From an uncultured Bacteroidia bacterium (GTDB taxonomy: Bacteria > Bacteroidota > Bacteroidia > Bacteroidales > UBA932), in assembly GCA_902767355.1 (NCBI GenBank), contig CACXHG010000205.1:1-16174 (forward strand): a stretch of 16,174 nt of DNA. Direction: 5' to 3'. The translations under genes and the position numbers were made by a program. Positions 8,493 through 15,386 of this stretch are shown here, piece after piece (the first letter of the stretch is position 1; every line of letters starts with the position of its first letter). Below the pieces are notes generated by a model, which was given only the letters and a program-made list of their open reading frames with translations, did no database searches and was not told the DNA's origin.

Positions 8493-9038
8493 TTAGAGGT
8501 AGTAACGCAAGCCGAGGGAACCGTTGTTGAGCATTAGACTAAACTGGTTGCCGGTGGTGCCGAGCACATTGAGCCAGACAGTTGACATGCGACCCATGCT
8601 AAAGGCCATGGCCATAGAGTCGCTGATGCGGAATTCGAACGAGAGAAAATCCACATACATCGACCACCCGTTGTACGGAACCGACTCCAACGCATTGCCC
8701 GATTCCCACGAAAAGCCTATCTCCGGCGTATAATATGAGCGTTCGCCCAGTTTGAAATAATATGCCAAAGCCGGGTTGACAACGAAACTGACCGTGGTAT
8801 TCTCGCCGCTTTTCTGAAGCCCGCCTCCCACGCCTATGCCTAGGCGAAGATTATCGGCCAGGAACAGACCGATCTCGGTTTGCGCTGCAAGGGACACCGA
8901 GTTTGACCCACCGATAGTTTTCGACGTGCTCTGGACCGCCGCGCCCATAGACAGACCGGCATATTTATCACCCTTAACCTGAGCCGAAGCCGCCAGGCAG
9001 AACAGCATTGCTACGGCAACAAACAATATACGTTTCAT
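8493..9038 (-). CDS. Small outer-membrane beta-barrel protein
   Basis: 181 residues from the ATG at 9038. In-frame codons continue further upstream, but the promoter lies inside that stretch, so 9038 is the likely start. Signal peptide MKRILFVAVAMLFCLAASAQ. The mature part has about eight alternating amphipathic strands with Gly-rich turns (LRLGIGVGGGLQKSG, YYTPEIGFSWESG) and ends SLGLRYYL, as in OmpX/OmpW-like or 'outer membrane beta-barrel' proteins of Bacteroidetes. Function unknown. It has its own well-formed promoter and is monocistronic. Its end faces xerD with no terminator hairpin between them. Confidence 0.8.
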   Translation of the reverse strand: MKRILFVAVAMLFCLAASAQVKGDKYAGLSMGAAVQSTSKTIGGSNSVSLAAQTEIGLFLADNLRLGIGVGGGLQKSGENTTVSFVVNPALAYYFKLGERSYYTPEIGFSWESGNALESVPYNGWSMYVDFLSFEFRISDSMAMAFSMGRMSTVWLNVLGTTGNQFSLMLNNGSLGLRYYL

Positions 9039-9059
9039 AGCTTGAGATTTACCTATCTT

Positions 9060-9089
9060 CAAAGTTACAACTTTTATCCGCATAAACAA
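9060..9089 (-). promoter_or_regulatory. Promoter of the small outer-membrane barrel gene
   Basis: Minus strand: TTG at 9089-9087, a 19-bp spacer, then TAACTTTG at 9067-9060. This matches the Bacteroidetes -33/-7 consensus in sequence and spacing. The start codon at 9038 would have a leader of about 15 bases. Confidence 0.75.
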
Positions 9090-9133
9090 GCCGTGCCGCG
9101 CCGGAACGTCATGGTACTATTGGAATAAGATAA

Positions 9134-9568
9134 TTACTTGCATTGAATCCTGACGCTTAATTGTTTCGTGTCATAATCATAAACTAGCAGGCAATAGTCC
9201 CAAAATAAAGTATCACCCATAGACATATCCCATAAAATATATAATCCCGATAGTTTATTCTCTATGACAGCCGATTCGGCATTAAGATATAATGGTACAT
9301 TATGTGGTATGGGCAAAGGTTGACCACCCCTCTGTAAGATAAGGTCAATATATCTATCGGGTAAACCCTCACTGAATTGTAAATCAATTGCAATCTCGCC
9401 ATCACCATTTAAGAACCAATGTTCTCGGAAATATAATACCTCGTGATCAATTGTTGATAGATCTATACTAAACGTATCACGAATAATAGACTCTGGTGTT
9501 CTTTTGCAAGAAGTTTCGCTGATTCCGATTAACAACAGTGTTATGATAAGTAAAGGCCTGAATTTCAT
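9134..9568 (-). CDS. Small lipoprotein, candidate immunity protein for an Rhs toxin tip
   Basis: 144 residues, no family recognised. The N-terminus MKFRPLLIITLLLIGISETS followed by Cys21 looks like a lipoprotein signal peptide, so it is probably anchored to a membrane. The rest is a compact, acidic/aromatic domain without transmembrane segments (YFREHWFLNGDGEIAIDLQF, LWDMSMGDTLFWDYCLLVYDYD). Its ATG overlaps the stop codon of the Rhs tip fragment just upstream (TAATG), the usual toxin-immunity arrangement. Base composition is markedly more AT-rich than the flanking housekeeping genes, which suggests horizontal acquisition. The immunity role rests on position, not on homology. Confidence 0.6.
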   Translation of the reverse strand: MKFRPLLIITLLLIGISETSCKRTPESIIRDTFSIDLSTIDHEVLYFREHWFLNGDGEIAIDLQFSEGLPDRYIDLILQRGGQPLPIPHNVPLYLNAESAVIENKLSGLYILWDMSMGDTLFWDYCLLVYDYDTKQLSVRIQCK

Positions 9569-9738
9569 TAAAAAATGTGTTTATTGTAAAAAACATTAAA
9601 TGCACTACCGTGTAGCAAACCGCCAATTCTCGTTAATAAATTACCATAAAATGGACGTGTTGCTCCGGAGACATTAAAATCATATATATCCTTAAACCCA
9701 GAATACTTGATATTGTTATCATGTGTGAAAGAAGACCC
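9568..9738 (-). pseudogene. C-terminal fragment of an Rhs-type toxin (second tip)
   Basis: A 56-codon open stretch without its own ATG. It reads GSSFTHDNNIKYSGFKDIYD, then FNVSGATRPFYGNLLTRIGG, then LLHGSAFNVFYNKHIF and stop. The YDFN...R...N...TR.G...G..F.V.Y pattern resembles the extreme C-termini of Bacteroidales Rhs polymorphic toxins. The TAA shares its last A with the ATG of the downstream lipoprotein (TAATG). The AT-rich reading stops making sense at about 9738, where GC-rich unrelated sequence begins, so this appears to be a breakpoint. Fragment too short to identify the toxin activity. Confidence 0.5.
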
Positions 9739-9740
9739 TG

Positions 9741-9854
9741 ATGATAGACGACGGCGTGCTGAGCCTCGGCGATTTCGGCTTCATCTATTTCATCGACTGG
9801 GATCAGGTTCGCGAGCGCGTGCTCGTGCTCGAAGTCAAGATCATCAGCGAGTAA
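9741..9854 (+). pseudogene. GC-rich C-terminal remnant of an unrecognised gene
   Basis: Plus-strand reading of 37 codons from an ATG, MIDDGVLSLGDFGFIYFIDW then DQVRERVLVLEVKIISE and TAA; an in-frame TGA lies 15 bases before the ATG. It is strikingly GC-rich between two AT-rich blocks and is followed 20 bp later by a strong hairpin terminator, as expected for the 3' end of a larger gene moved here with its terminator. It might also be a small intact gene. The opposite strand is open too over part of it. I do not recognise the protein. Confidence 0.3.
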
Positions 9855-9874
9855 GACTATAGTTCACTCGCTTT

Positions 9875-9911
9875 AAAAACGGGAGAAGGTAGAGACTCTT
9901 CCCCCGTTTTT
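9875..9911. terminator. Bidirectional intrinsic terminator
   Basis: Stem of 14 bp with one mismatch: AAAAACGGGAGAAG at 9875-9888 and CTTCCCCCGTTTTT at 9898-9911, with a 9-base loop. GC-rich base and T-tracts on both strands. It would end the plus-strand remnant at 9854 and, on the minus strand, the lipoprotein gene that stops at 9943. Confidence 0.8.
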
Positions 9912-9942
9912 GTATCTCATATCCCTCCCGAAGTGTTAACGA

Positions 9943-10425
9943 CTATTTTTTCAGCCTTTTAACGACTTCTTCTATTGGGATTGCAAATTTACTCCACATA
10001 GTAATAAAAGCATCGTAGCCGCCACTCTCCACTTTTTGAGTAGCATTGAAAATATACACACCACTACCGCCAACGGGTGTAGAGTTGCAGCAAAACCGCT
10101 CGTATGTGTCCTTAAAATAATCTATCTTGTCTGTTGTAAAACCGACTGTTTTACCGACAAAACTAAAATCTTGCGGATCTATATTAAAGATACAGTTAAA
10201 ATACCTTCCCTCATATTCATTGAGTACTAAAGAACTGTCCATTCCCATTTTATCCAGATTATCCAGTACATCTTGGGGGATTTCTGAAAAATTACGCACC
10301 TGTAATTCGTGTTCTCGCCCTAAGACGCGCATACTCATGTCGCTGTTATTAGAATTGCATTTGTGACAGGGGGAACAGCTAAATGCTAATATTTCTAAAA
10401 ATGCCATTATAAATATCTTCTTCAT
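9943..10425 (-). CDS. Small lipoprotein, candidate immunity protein for the papain-like Rhs tip
   Basis: 160 residues, no family recognised. Signal MKKIFIMAFLEILAFS with lipobox LAFSC (Cys17), followed by two more cysteines (SPCHKC). The mature part is acidic, with motifs such as NFSEIPQDVLDNLDKMG, YEGRYFNCIFNID and YDAFITMWSKFAIPIEEVVKRLKK; no transmembrane segment. It begins 11 bp after the stop of the Rhs toxin-tip fragment and is followed by a hairpin terminator, so it is the last gene of that transcript. Base composition is AT-rich like the tip. The immunity role is inferred from position and size. Confidence 0.65.
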   Translation of the reverse strand: MKKIFIMAFLEILAFSCSPCHKCNSNNSDMSMRVLGREHELQVRNFSEIPQDVLDNLDKMGMDSSLVLNEYEGRYFNCIFNIDPQDFSFVGKTVGFTTDKIDYFKDTYERFCCNSTPVGGSGVYIFNATQKVESGGYDAFITMWSKFAIPIEEVVKRLKK

Positions 10426-10436
10426 TGCTCTGCTTT

Positions 10437-10649
10437 TTATGGAATTTGATAAAGGTACGGACTTGAATAAATCCCTAATTGCCTAATAATTAATTGAGCA
10501 TTTAATAAGTGCGGGAGGAACAAATATCTGTTCGGAACTCCAGCTCTCCATAAAGCCCTTGAAGTATGACCAACACAACTATTCAGAAGTAAGTCCCACC
10601 GAGTTACGCCTGACGTATATTTGTTTATGCGTTTGCCAAAGAGATGAAC
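10437..10649 (-). pseudogene. C-terminal Rhs toxin tip with papain-like NSC...H layout
   Basis: A 70-codon open frame without an ATG, overlapping the end of the exported YD-repeat fragment in the +1 frame. It reads TSGVTRWDLLLNSCVGHTSR, then ALWRAGVPNRYLFLPHLLNA, then QLIIRQLGIYSSPYLYQIP and stop. The block 'NSCxxHTSRALxxAGVP...HPxxL' is familiar from tips of Bacteroidales Rhs toxins with a papain/DUF4105-like thiol-peptidase fold: Cys in NSC as possible nucleophile, and His in GHTSR or LPHLL. Convincing coding starts about 10631. A one-base change would fuse it to the upstream exported N-terminus. A lipoprotein gene follows after 11 bp. Fold assignment is tentative; the coding nature is strong. 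Confidence 0.55.
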
Positions 10650-10875
10650 TCAGCGAATCTTCTTCTGCATTATCTTGAAAGCCATTGCCGGGTTCTTCTA
10701 CCTTTAAAGTATCTGCTCTCTCTGCCGACCCGTTCTTTGCCCCAGCGTTTGCCTGATATGTCCGCGAAGTCATGTTGCCCGCCGCATCGTGGGAATACTG
10801 GTGATGTATCTGGGCTGAAACGCTATAGCAGAGCAGCAAGAAGAACACTATAAAGGTTATTCGGAGGTATCTCAT
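10579..10875 (-). pseudogene. Exported N-terminus of a YD-repeat (Rhs-like) protein, truncated
   Basis: 98 residues from the ATG at 10875. Signal peptide MRYLRITFIVFFLLLCYSVS ending AQ, then a single YD/Rhs-type repeat, YSHDAAGNMTSRTY, then a low-complexity acidic linker, NAGAKNGSAERADTLKVEEP to EEDSLSS. Bacteroidales Rhs proteins and short YD-repeat proteins begin in just this way (Y-D-A-A-G-N-R-x-S-R). The frame ends at TAG inside the tip-encoding region, which continues in +1. Most of the Rhs barrel is therefore missing: probably an internal deletion joining the 5' end to the toxin tip. It still has a consensus promoter. It could instead be an intact short secreted protein of unknown role. 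Confidence 0.5.
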
Positions 10876-10896
10876 AGCAAAAGGTTTGGCGCTTAC

Positions 10897-10927
10897 CAAA
10901 GTTAGTGAATATTACTTAATATACAAA
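10897..10927 (-). promoter_or_regulatory. Consensus promoter of the Rhs remnant
   Basis: Minus strand TTTG at 10927-10924, exactly 19 bp, then TAACTTTG at 10904-10897. Both elements are perfect matches to the Bacteroidetes consensus. The expected transcript starts about 10890, leaving a leader of roughly 15 bases before the ATG at 10875. Confidence 0.8.
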
Positions 10928-11257
10928 TAGCTGAAGACACTTATACCTGAATAGAATTCGGAAGAAAGGCTGAGGAAAGCATTGGACTTATGTTTTTTTG
11001 CGACGTGGTTAACGTGCAGCATGAAGAAAAGCTCCATTCCCTGCAGCCTCCATCCTTTCAAGCCTATGACCCTGGCCTGAACCCCGGCAATCAAGAGCGG
11101 ACACACAGGCCGACTGAAGCTTTCCTGCCGATGCTGACCCGCTCTTGAGCTCAAAATCGGGGATAAGAGCGGAAGCGATGGCCATCCTGCCGCATTTCGA
11201 ATGGGATATCCCGCTCTTGATTGCCGAAAAGGAGAGTACCATCAGGCGTCGAACAAG
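10928..11257. other. Intergenic region, 330 bp, no convincing gene
   Basis: Short open frames on the minus strand (for example 11242-11009) have no recognisable domain, signal or promoter and simply read through the palindromic repeats. Apart from the repeat element at 11085-11226, I see nothing identifiable. No clear T-tract terminator follows the lipoprotein gene ending at 11258. Confidence 0.6.
11085..11226. repeat. Palindrome-rich repeat element, two 54-bp hairpin-ended units
   Basis: A perfect 16-bp inverted repeat, CGGCAATCAAGAGCGG at 11085-11100 and CCGCTCTTGATTGCCG at 11211-11226, encloses the element. Inside, AAGAGCGG/CCGCTCTT alternates in orientation at 11093, 11139, 11165 and 11211. 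This defines two units of exactly 54 bp (11093-11146 and 11165-11218) at a 72-bp period. The 18-bp spacer includes half of the palindrome TTGAGCTCAA (11145-11154); another palindrome, GGGATATCCC, lies at 11203-11212. Possible identities are an intergenic palindromic repeat, a small non-autonomous mobile element, or a structured RNA. Confidence 0.7.
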
Positions 11258-11935
11258 TTAATCATTATCCTCCGTCCTAGCGACAAACTCACGGCCGAAG
11301 GCATCTGAAATACGGACTTCTATCTTCGGGAAAGGTTGGAAATCTTTATAATCATCATACTTGTTGACTTCCGAATCAGGATAAACTTTTAAATCGGGCA
11401 CCTGCGCTGAACGCAAATGAATGTTTATTGGCAGGGCGGCACCATTCGCGTCCGGATTGAGGGGATAGTAGTCTGTAAGCATTAATGCCCCGTATTTTAT
11501 GTCAGCTAGCGGACGTGCAACTCTACAATGCTTATAGGTATACCATATCTGGCAGAGATCATTCAATAACGACCCTGCAGGATGCTCATCGTCATAATCC
11601 TCCGTAGTAATTATCTCTATGGTGGATATTCGCAAATCTATTGCACACCAAAAATCCATGTATTTCAAATGCGCAGGTGTTTTTTTTAGCCTGCCAGAAA
11701 AGAACAGACTTGTATCCAAAGCATTGTAAAAGGCTCTGCTCTCTGCATCCTTGGACTCGTCGTAGCCATTACAGACAGGCATTAGCTCCACGTTGTCGTA
11801 CCCAATTTGCGTCTCAATAATACTGGGGAGATAAATACGTTGATACGGGACATTCTGCACATATTCCCAGTGCTTCTGGCAACCAGTAAACCCGATTACC
11901 AGAAATATAAGCAAAAGAATTTGGCGCTTATTCAT
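11258..11935 (-). CDS. Lipoprotein of a DUF4249/TonB-receptor locus
   Basis: 225 residues. Lipoprotein signal MNKRQILLLIFLVIGFTG with Cys19, then acidic, aromatic-rich sequence (VELMPVCNGYDESKDAES, EIITTEDYDDEHPAGSLLND, YYPLNPDANGAALPINIHLR). No catalytic motif and no transmembrane segment beyond the signal. It starts 8 bp after the DUF4249 gene and is the last gene of the operon. Likely an accessory surface or periplasmic lipoprotein for the receptor. It may belong to a DUF family seen beside DUF4249 genes (DUF5034 comes to mind), but I cannot confirm that from sequence alone. Confidence 0.75.
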   Translation of the reverse strand: MNKRQILLLIFLVIGFTGCQKHWEYVQNVPYQRIYLPSIIETQIGYDNVELMPVCNGYDESKDAESRAFYNALDTSLFFSGRLKKTPAHLKYMDFWCAIDLRISTIEIITTEDYDDEHPAGSLLNDLCQIWYTYKHCRVARPLADIKYGALMLTDYYPLNPDANGAALPINIHLRSAQVPDLKVYPDSEVNKYDDYKDFQPFPKIEVRISDAFGREFVARTEDND

Positions 11936-11943
11936 AATAATAT

Positions 11944-12921
11944 TTATTTAAGATTAGCATTTTCAAACCACTCAGATTCACGGACGCTCCAGCCGGCGAA
12001 AACACCGCAGCCGCCGCTAACATTAGAAAAAGACGGCATCATCGGTACAATGCCATAGGAAGCATAGGCATTATTAGCCTGATGGTCCAGCGCCGCCATA
12101 TATTTGCAGAATTCTTCGGAGAAATGGTATAAGAGCACCTTGTAGCGACGCTTCTCTATTGCCCCTTCGTGTTCCGGCTCATAATCAATGTCTAAGTTTG
12201 AGTTGAAATTGGCGGAGGCTAACATCATGGACAACTTTACTACAGTACCGCCTAAGTCGCTCGTCGGCCAGACCCTCACACCATAATATGCGGTTCTTGA
12301 CGGCCATAGCGACCATCCGGTAAAACCCGCATCATAGTAATCTTTCATCACCGATATCTCCCGGGTGCCGACAGCCGCCGTATATGGCTGCATATTCCTC
12401 GTCCTTACCGTTATTTTCCCGTCTATTTCCAATGACTGCTCACACTGCACGGCAAGACCATAACTGCCCCCGCTGCCGGAAGAGTCATTAAACCGAACCT
12501 CCACTTCTTTATCCCTCAAACCATATTCAAACGCTGGCGGTAGGTTTGGAACCTTCGCTGAAGCACGCACGGGCGCTACGCCCTCTATCTTTGCTGTGAT
12601 TTCCGTCTCATCCCCGGGGCTGAGCGCCTCCGCCACGAACCAGCAGCCCGCTGGCACACTTCCTACAGCTTCCCTGGCCTGTTCCACGGGCCGGGTTTGC
12701 CCGTTGACAGAAAAAACCACTTCGGCATCTTTCAGCAGAGGGTCTCCGTCGTAGCGTCCGCCTATCGGAACAGTTCTATATAGTTGTATTATCGTGGTAT
12801 CACGCAGGCCAGGAAAGCATATCAGGCATAGCTTCTCTTCAGTAGGGGATCCTATGTCAAAATCTCGCTGACAGGCCACAAACGCAAGGGCAAAAAATGA
12901 TATGATAATAAACTTTTTCAT
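11944..12921 (-). CDS. DUF4249 surface lipoprotein
   Basis: 325 residues. Signal MKKFIIISFFALAFVA with lipobox Cys17 (CQRDFD). N-terminal Ig-like half with the family pattern of mid-length 'LKDAEVVFSVNG', 'SLSPGDETEITAKIEG' and 'ASAKVPNLPPAF'. The C-terminal half includes KVLLYHFSEEFCKYMAALDH and the diagnostic ending SNVSGGCGVFAGWSVRESEW, where DUF4249 proteins usually have 'SNVxGGxGxFxGxS'. DUF4249 proteins are encoded next to STN-type TonB receptors and presumably act as their surface-exposed substrate-binding partner. Begins 2 bp after the receptor stop. Substrate unknown. Confidence 0.85.
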   Translation of the reverse strand: MKKFIIISFFALAFVACQRDFDIGSPTEEKLCLICFPGLRDTTIIQLYRTVPIGGRYDGDPLLKDAEVVFSVNGQTRPVEQAREAVGSVPAGCWFVAEALSPGDETEITAKIEGVAPVRASAKVPNLPPAFEYGLRDKEVEVRFNDSSGSGGSYGLAVQCEQSLEIDGKITVRTRNMQPYTAAVGTREISVMKDYYDAGFTGWSLWPSRTAYYGVRVWPTSDLGGTVVKLSMMLASANFNSNLDIDYEPEHEGAIEKRRYKVLLYHFSEEFCKYMAALDHQANNAYASYGIVPMMPSFSNVSGGCGVFAGWSVRESEWFENANLK

Positions 12922-12923
12922 TA

Positions 12924-15386
12924 TTAGAAGTACAATTTGTAACTGAAAGATGGGAGAATAGGTACAATGCTGGTTCCTATACCCTTAAAAGCAACATAAC
13001 CGGGGTCAAAACCAGGATCGCGTCGAGAAATCCCCTGCCGTTCCACGGTGGCAAAAACCGGATTCAGGTGACAATATACATTGTACACACTTATATTCCA
13101 CACATATTGGCGCCCTCGACGTGTCATGCCGTGTTTATTTGCACCAAAATCGAGTCGATGGTAATCCGGAAGCCCGGCATTGTTGGGCTCTTCATATAGC
13201 CACTGCGGCATGAAGCTCCCATAGTATCCTGTTCCATCTGCATAGACGCGCTGCACATATTGCGTGGGCAGCGTCATACGGTTGCCGCTGTGAAAATTCC
13301 AGGCAGCGTACAATTCCCAGTTCTTGCTTGCCCGCCAGTTCGCCATCAAAGTCAGTTTGTGGCGGTTGTCGTTGCGGTCGCGATACCAGCCGCTGCAAAT
13401 CCGCTCAAACTGGCGTTCGCTCCATGAAAGGGTATAAAAGACATTGAGCGCGAGCTTCTTTGTTTCGTAGCCGAAGTCCGCTTCCAGACCATACGACCGC
13501 CCCCGCCCCGCATAAACAACTGATTCCCAGTTATTCAGGCGTGGAAAGAATGTATTGTCGCCATAATACTCCACCAGGTTGTCCATCGTTTTATACCAAC
13601 CTTCTATATTGAAATGGAAATCCTTGGCCGGTTGAGAATACACCCCAGCCGCAAACTGATGGGAACTTATGGGAGAAAGGTTTGGAGTAGAAGGTAGCCA
13701 GCAATTAGTGGGCAAATCAAGATAGGTAGACACCATCCTATGCGAAAACTGGCTCATCCGGGCGTATGAGAGCTTTACGTTGAGTCCATCGGTAAAATGA
13801 TACTTTAAAGCCAGCCGTGGCTCAAAGGAATTCCAGACTTTTAATGATGTTGCGTATAGAGTATTTCTTAAGCCTATATTCACTTTGAGCCGGCGAGCAA
13901 GGGATACCTCGTCTTCCGCATAGACACTCATCTCTGCTCCAACGGCCCGTACCGTATCTTGTTGTAACAAATCCAGATAATTGACATCATTAACAATTTC
14001 CGACTCATAATAAACATAATCCGGTCTGTATGAATGACATATACCACTGAAGCCAAAGCGGACCAGATGCCTGTCCGCAACCTTTAGCTTCAGATTGGCC
14101 GTCGCACCTATATCATCCAGCACATTGTGATTGGCAACACCCTTACTATTGTTAAAGGAATCCTGCCACTTACCGTTACCATCCTCACCAAAGGAATATC
14201 TTATAATAGACCTGCTTGCCGACCAAAATCCCACAATGTTCATATCCAAATCATCTGAAATATCTTTATTCCAGTTGAGCGAAGCAAGCAAATTGCCCCA
14301 ATTAAGGCGAAGACAGGTAGAGTCTTTACCATAATAGTCCCCATAAGGCTCAATATCATATATGCGCGACATTGAATTTTCCCTTTTAAGAAAATCATTA
14401 CCCCAGTAGAAGTTTACCGAGAGTATATTTTTGGAAGAAAATTTATGAGTCAGCTTGGCATTGAAGTCCATGAATGAATATAGCAACATCGATCTTTCAA
14501 AATAATTGGCTGAACCTTCTTTCTGCTTTGTTTGGTTTTGAATAACGCACACAGGATACATTATTGCATCAGCCCACGAACGACGAAGGGCGACATTAAA
14601 AGATGATTTATCTTTGATTATAGGCCCTTCTAATTGTATCCGGCCCTCCAGGAGACCGATGCTCGCCTGCCCTTTGAAGCGTTCGAAACTACCTACCCGT
14701 GTGATGACATCCACTACAGACGATGTGCGCCCGCCATATCTAGCCGGAAAACCGCTTTTGTAGAAATCGAGACTCTCTATTACATCTGTATTGAACGAAG
14801 AAAAGATGCCCCCGAGATGACAGACCTGATAGAGAGGAACGCCGTCCAGGAGAAAAAGGTTGTCATTGCCGTCTCCACCATGGACATATAAATTGGACAG
14901 TAATTCTGTCCCCGACGCGACTCCCGGCAGAACCTGAAGAGTCTTGAGTACATCCGGCGAACTTAGGACAGCGTATGCCCGGTTGAACGCAGCGCCGTCA
15001 ATCCTAGTAAGGCCTGTCTGTGTAAAATTTATGTCGCGGTCTATCTTTCCGGTAATGGACGCCGCCGCAATGGTATCAAGGCTGCTACTTATTTCACTTC
15101 CTATTACCGCTGTGGGCTTTGACGCCTTTAGCAGGACATACTTCCCCTTGCGGATCCACTCAATCCCTGTGTTATCAAAAAGCCCATTTAGGGCATTCGG
15201 AAGACTCTTATTCTTTAATGACTGACCAGCAAAAGGCTGATCTACCGCCAGATCCGAATCATATACAAAAAACACCCCATAGCGGTCAGTAATAGCTTGC
15301 ATACCGTCCCTGACTGTCTGCTGTTTCTGAGCAAGGACAGGCAGAGCAGCCTGTATAAAAAATGCAAAAACTAAAAGCCGCTTCAC
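12924..15386 (-). CDS. STN-domain TonB-dependent receptor (FecA-type signal transducer)
   Basis: 820 residues, starting with GTG at 15386. Signal peptide 1-20 (MKRLLVFAFFIQAALPVLAQ). STN (secretin/TonB N-terminal) domain about 21-90, with YGVFFVYDSDLAVDQPF and GLFDNTGIEWIRKGKYVLLK; in this family it contacts the FecR-type anti-sigma. Short linker 91-122. Plug about 123-230, with VLKTLQVLPGVASGTELLSN, LYVHGGDGNDNLFLLDGVPL and YKSGFPARYGGRTSSVVDV. Beta-barrel to the C-terminal SYKLYF. The carboxypeptidase-like regulatory domain that normally sits between STN and plug in DUF4249-linked receptors appears to be absent. The GTG overlaps the anti-sigma stop (GTGA), and the DUF4249 gene follows after 2 bp. 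Confidence 0.92.
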   Translation of the reverse strand: MKRLLVFAFFIQAALPVLAQKQQTVRDGMQAITDRYGVFFVYDSDLAVDQPFAGQSLKNKSLPNALNGLFDNTGIEWIRKGKYVLLKASKPTAVIGSEISSSLDTIAAASITGKIDRDINFTQTGLTRIDGAAFNRAYAVLSSPDVLKTLQVLPGVASGTELLSNLYVHGGDGNDNLFLLDGVPLYQVCHLGGIFSSFNTDVIESLDFYKSGFPARYGGRTSSVVDVITRVGSFERFKGQASIGLLEGRIQLEGPIIKDKSSFNVALRRSWADAIMYPVCVIQNQTKQKEGSANYFERSMLLYSFMDFNAKLTHKFSSKNILSVNFYWGNDFLKRENSMSRIYDIEPYGDYYGKDSTCLRLNWGNLLASLNWNKDISDDLDMNIVGFWSASRSIIRYSFGEDGNGKWQDSFNNSKGVANHNVLDDIGATANLKLKVADRHLVRFGFSGICHSYRPDYVYYESEIVNDVNYLDLLQQDTVRAVGAEMSVYAEDEVSLARRLKVNIGLRNTLYATSLKVWNSFEPRLALKYHFTDGLNVKLSYARMSQFSHRMVSTYLDLPTNCWLPSTPNLSPISSHQFAAGVYSQPAKDFHFNIEGWYKTMDNLVEYYGDNTFFPRLNNWESVVYAGRGRSYGLEADFGYETKKLALNVFYTLSWSERQFERICSGWYRDRNDNRHKLTLMANWRASKNWELYAAWNFHSGNRMTLPTQYVQRVYADGTGYYGSFMPQWLYEEPNNAGLPDYHRLDFGANKHGMTRRGRQYVWNISVYNVYCHLNPVFATVERQGISRRDPGFDPGYVAFKGIGTSIVPILPSFSYKLYF

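Noticed and set aside
9090..9133. GC-rich patch after the lipoprotein gene as a terminator
   Set aside because: The possible stem is short and imperfect, with no T-tract in the right place.
11085..11226. CRISPR array or integron attC sites
   Set aside because: Only two units, alternating inverted cores rather than uniform direct repeats, no cas genes, no integrase and no attC core sequences.
10912..11242. Two overlapping short minus-strand open frames of 77 and 80 codons
   Set aside because: They read through the palindromic repeats, have no signal or domain, and their recurring residues come from the repeated DNA.
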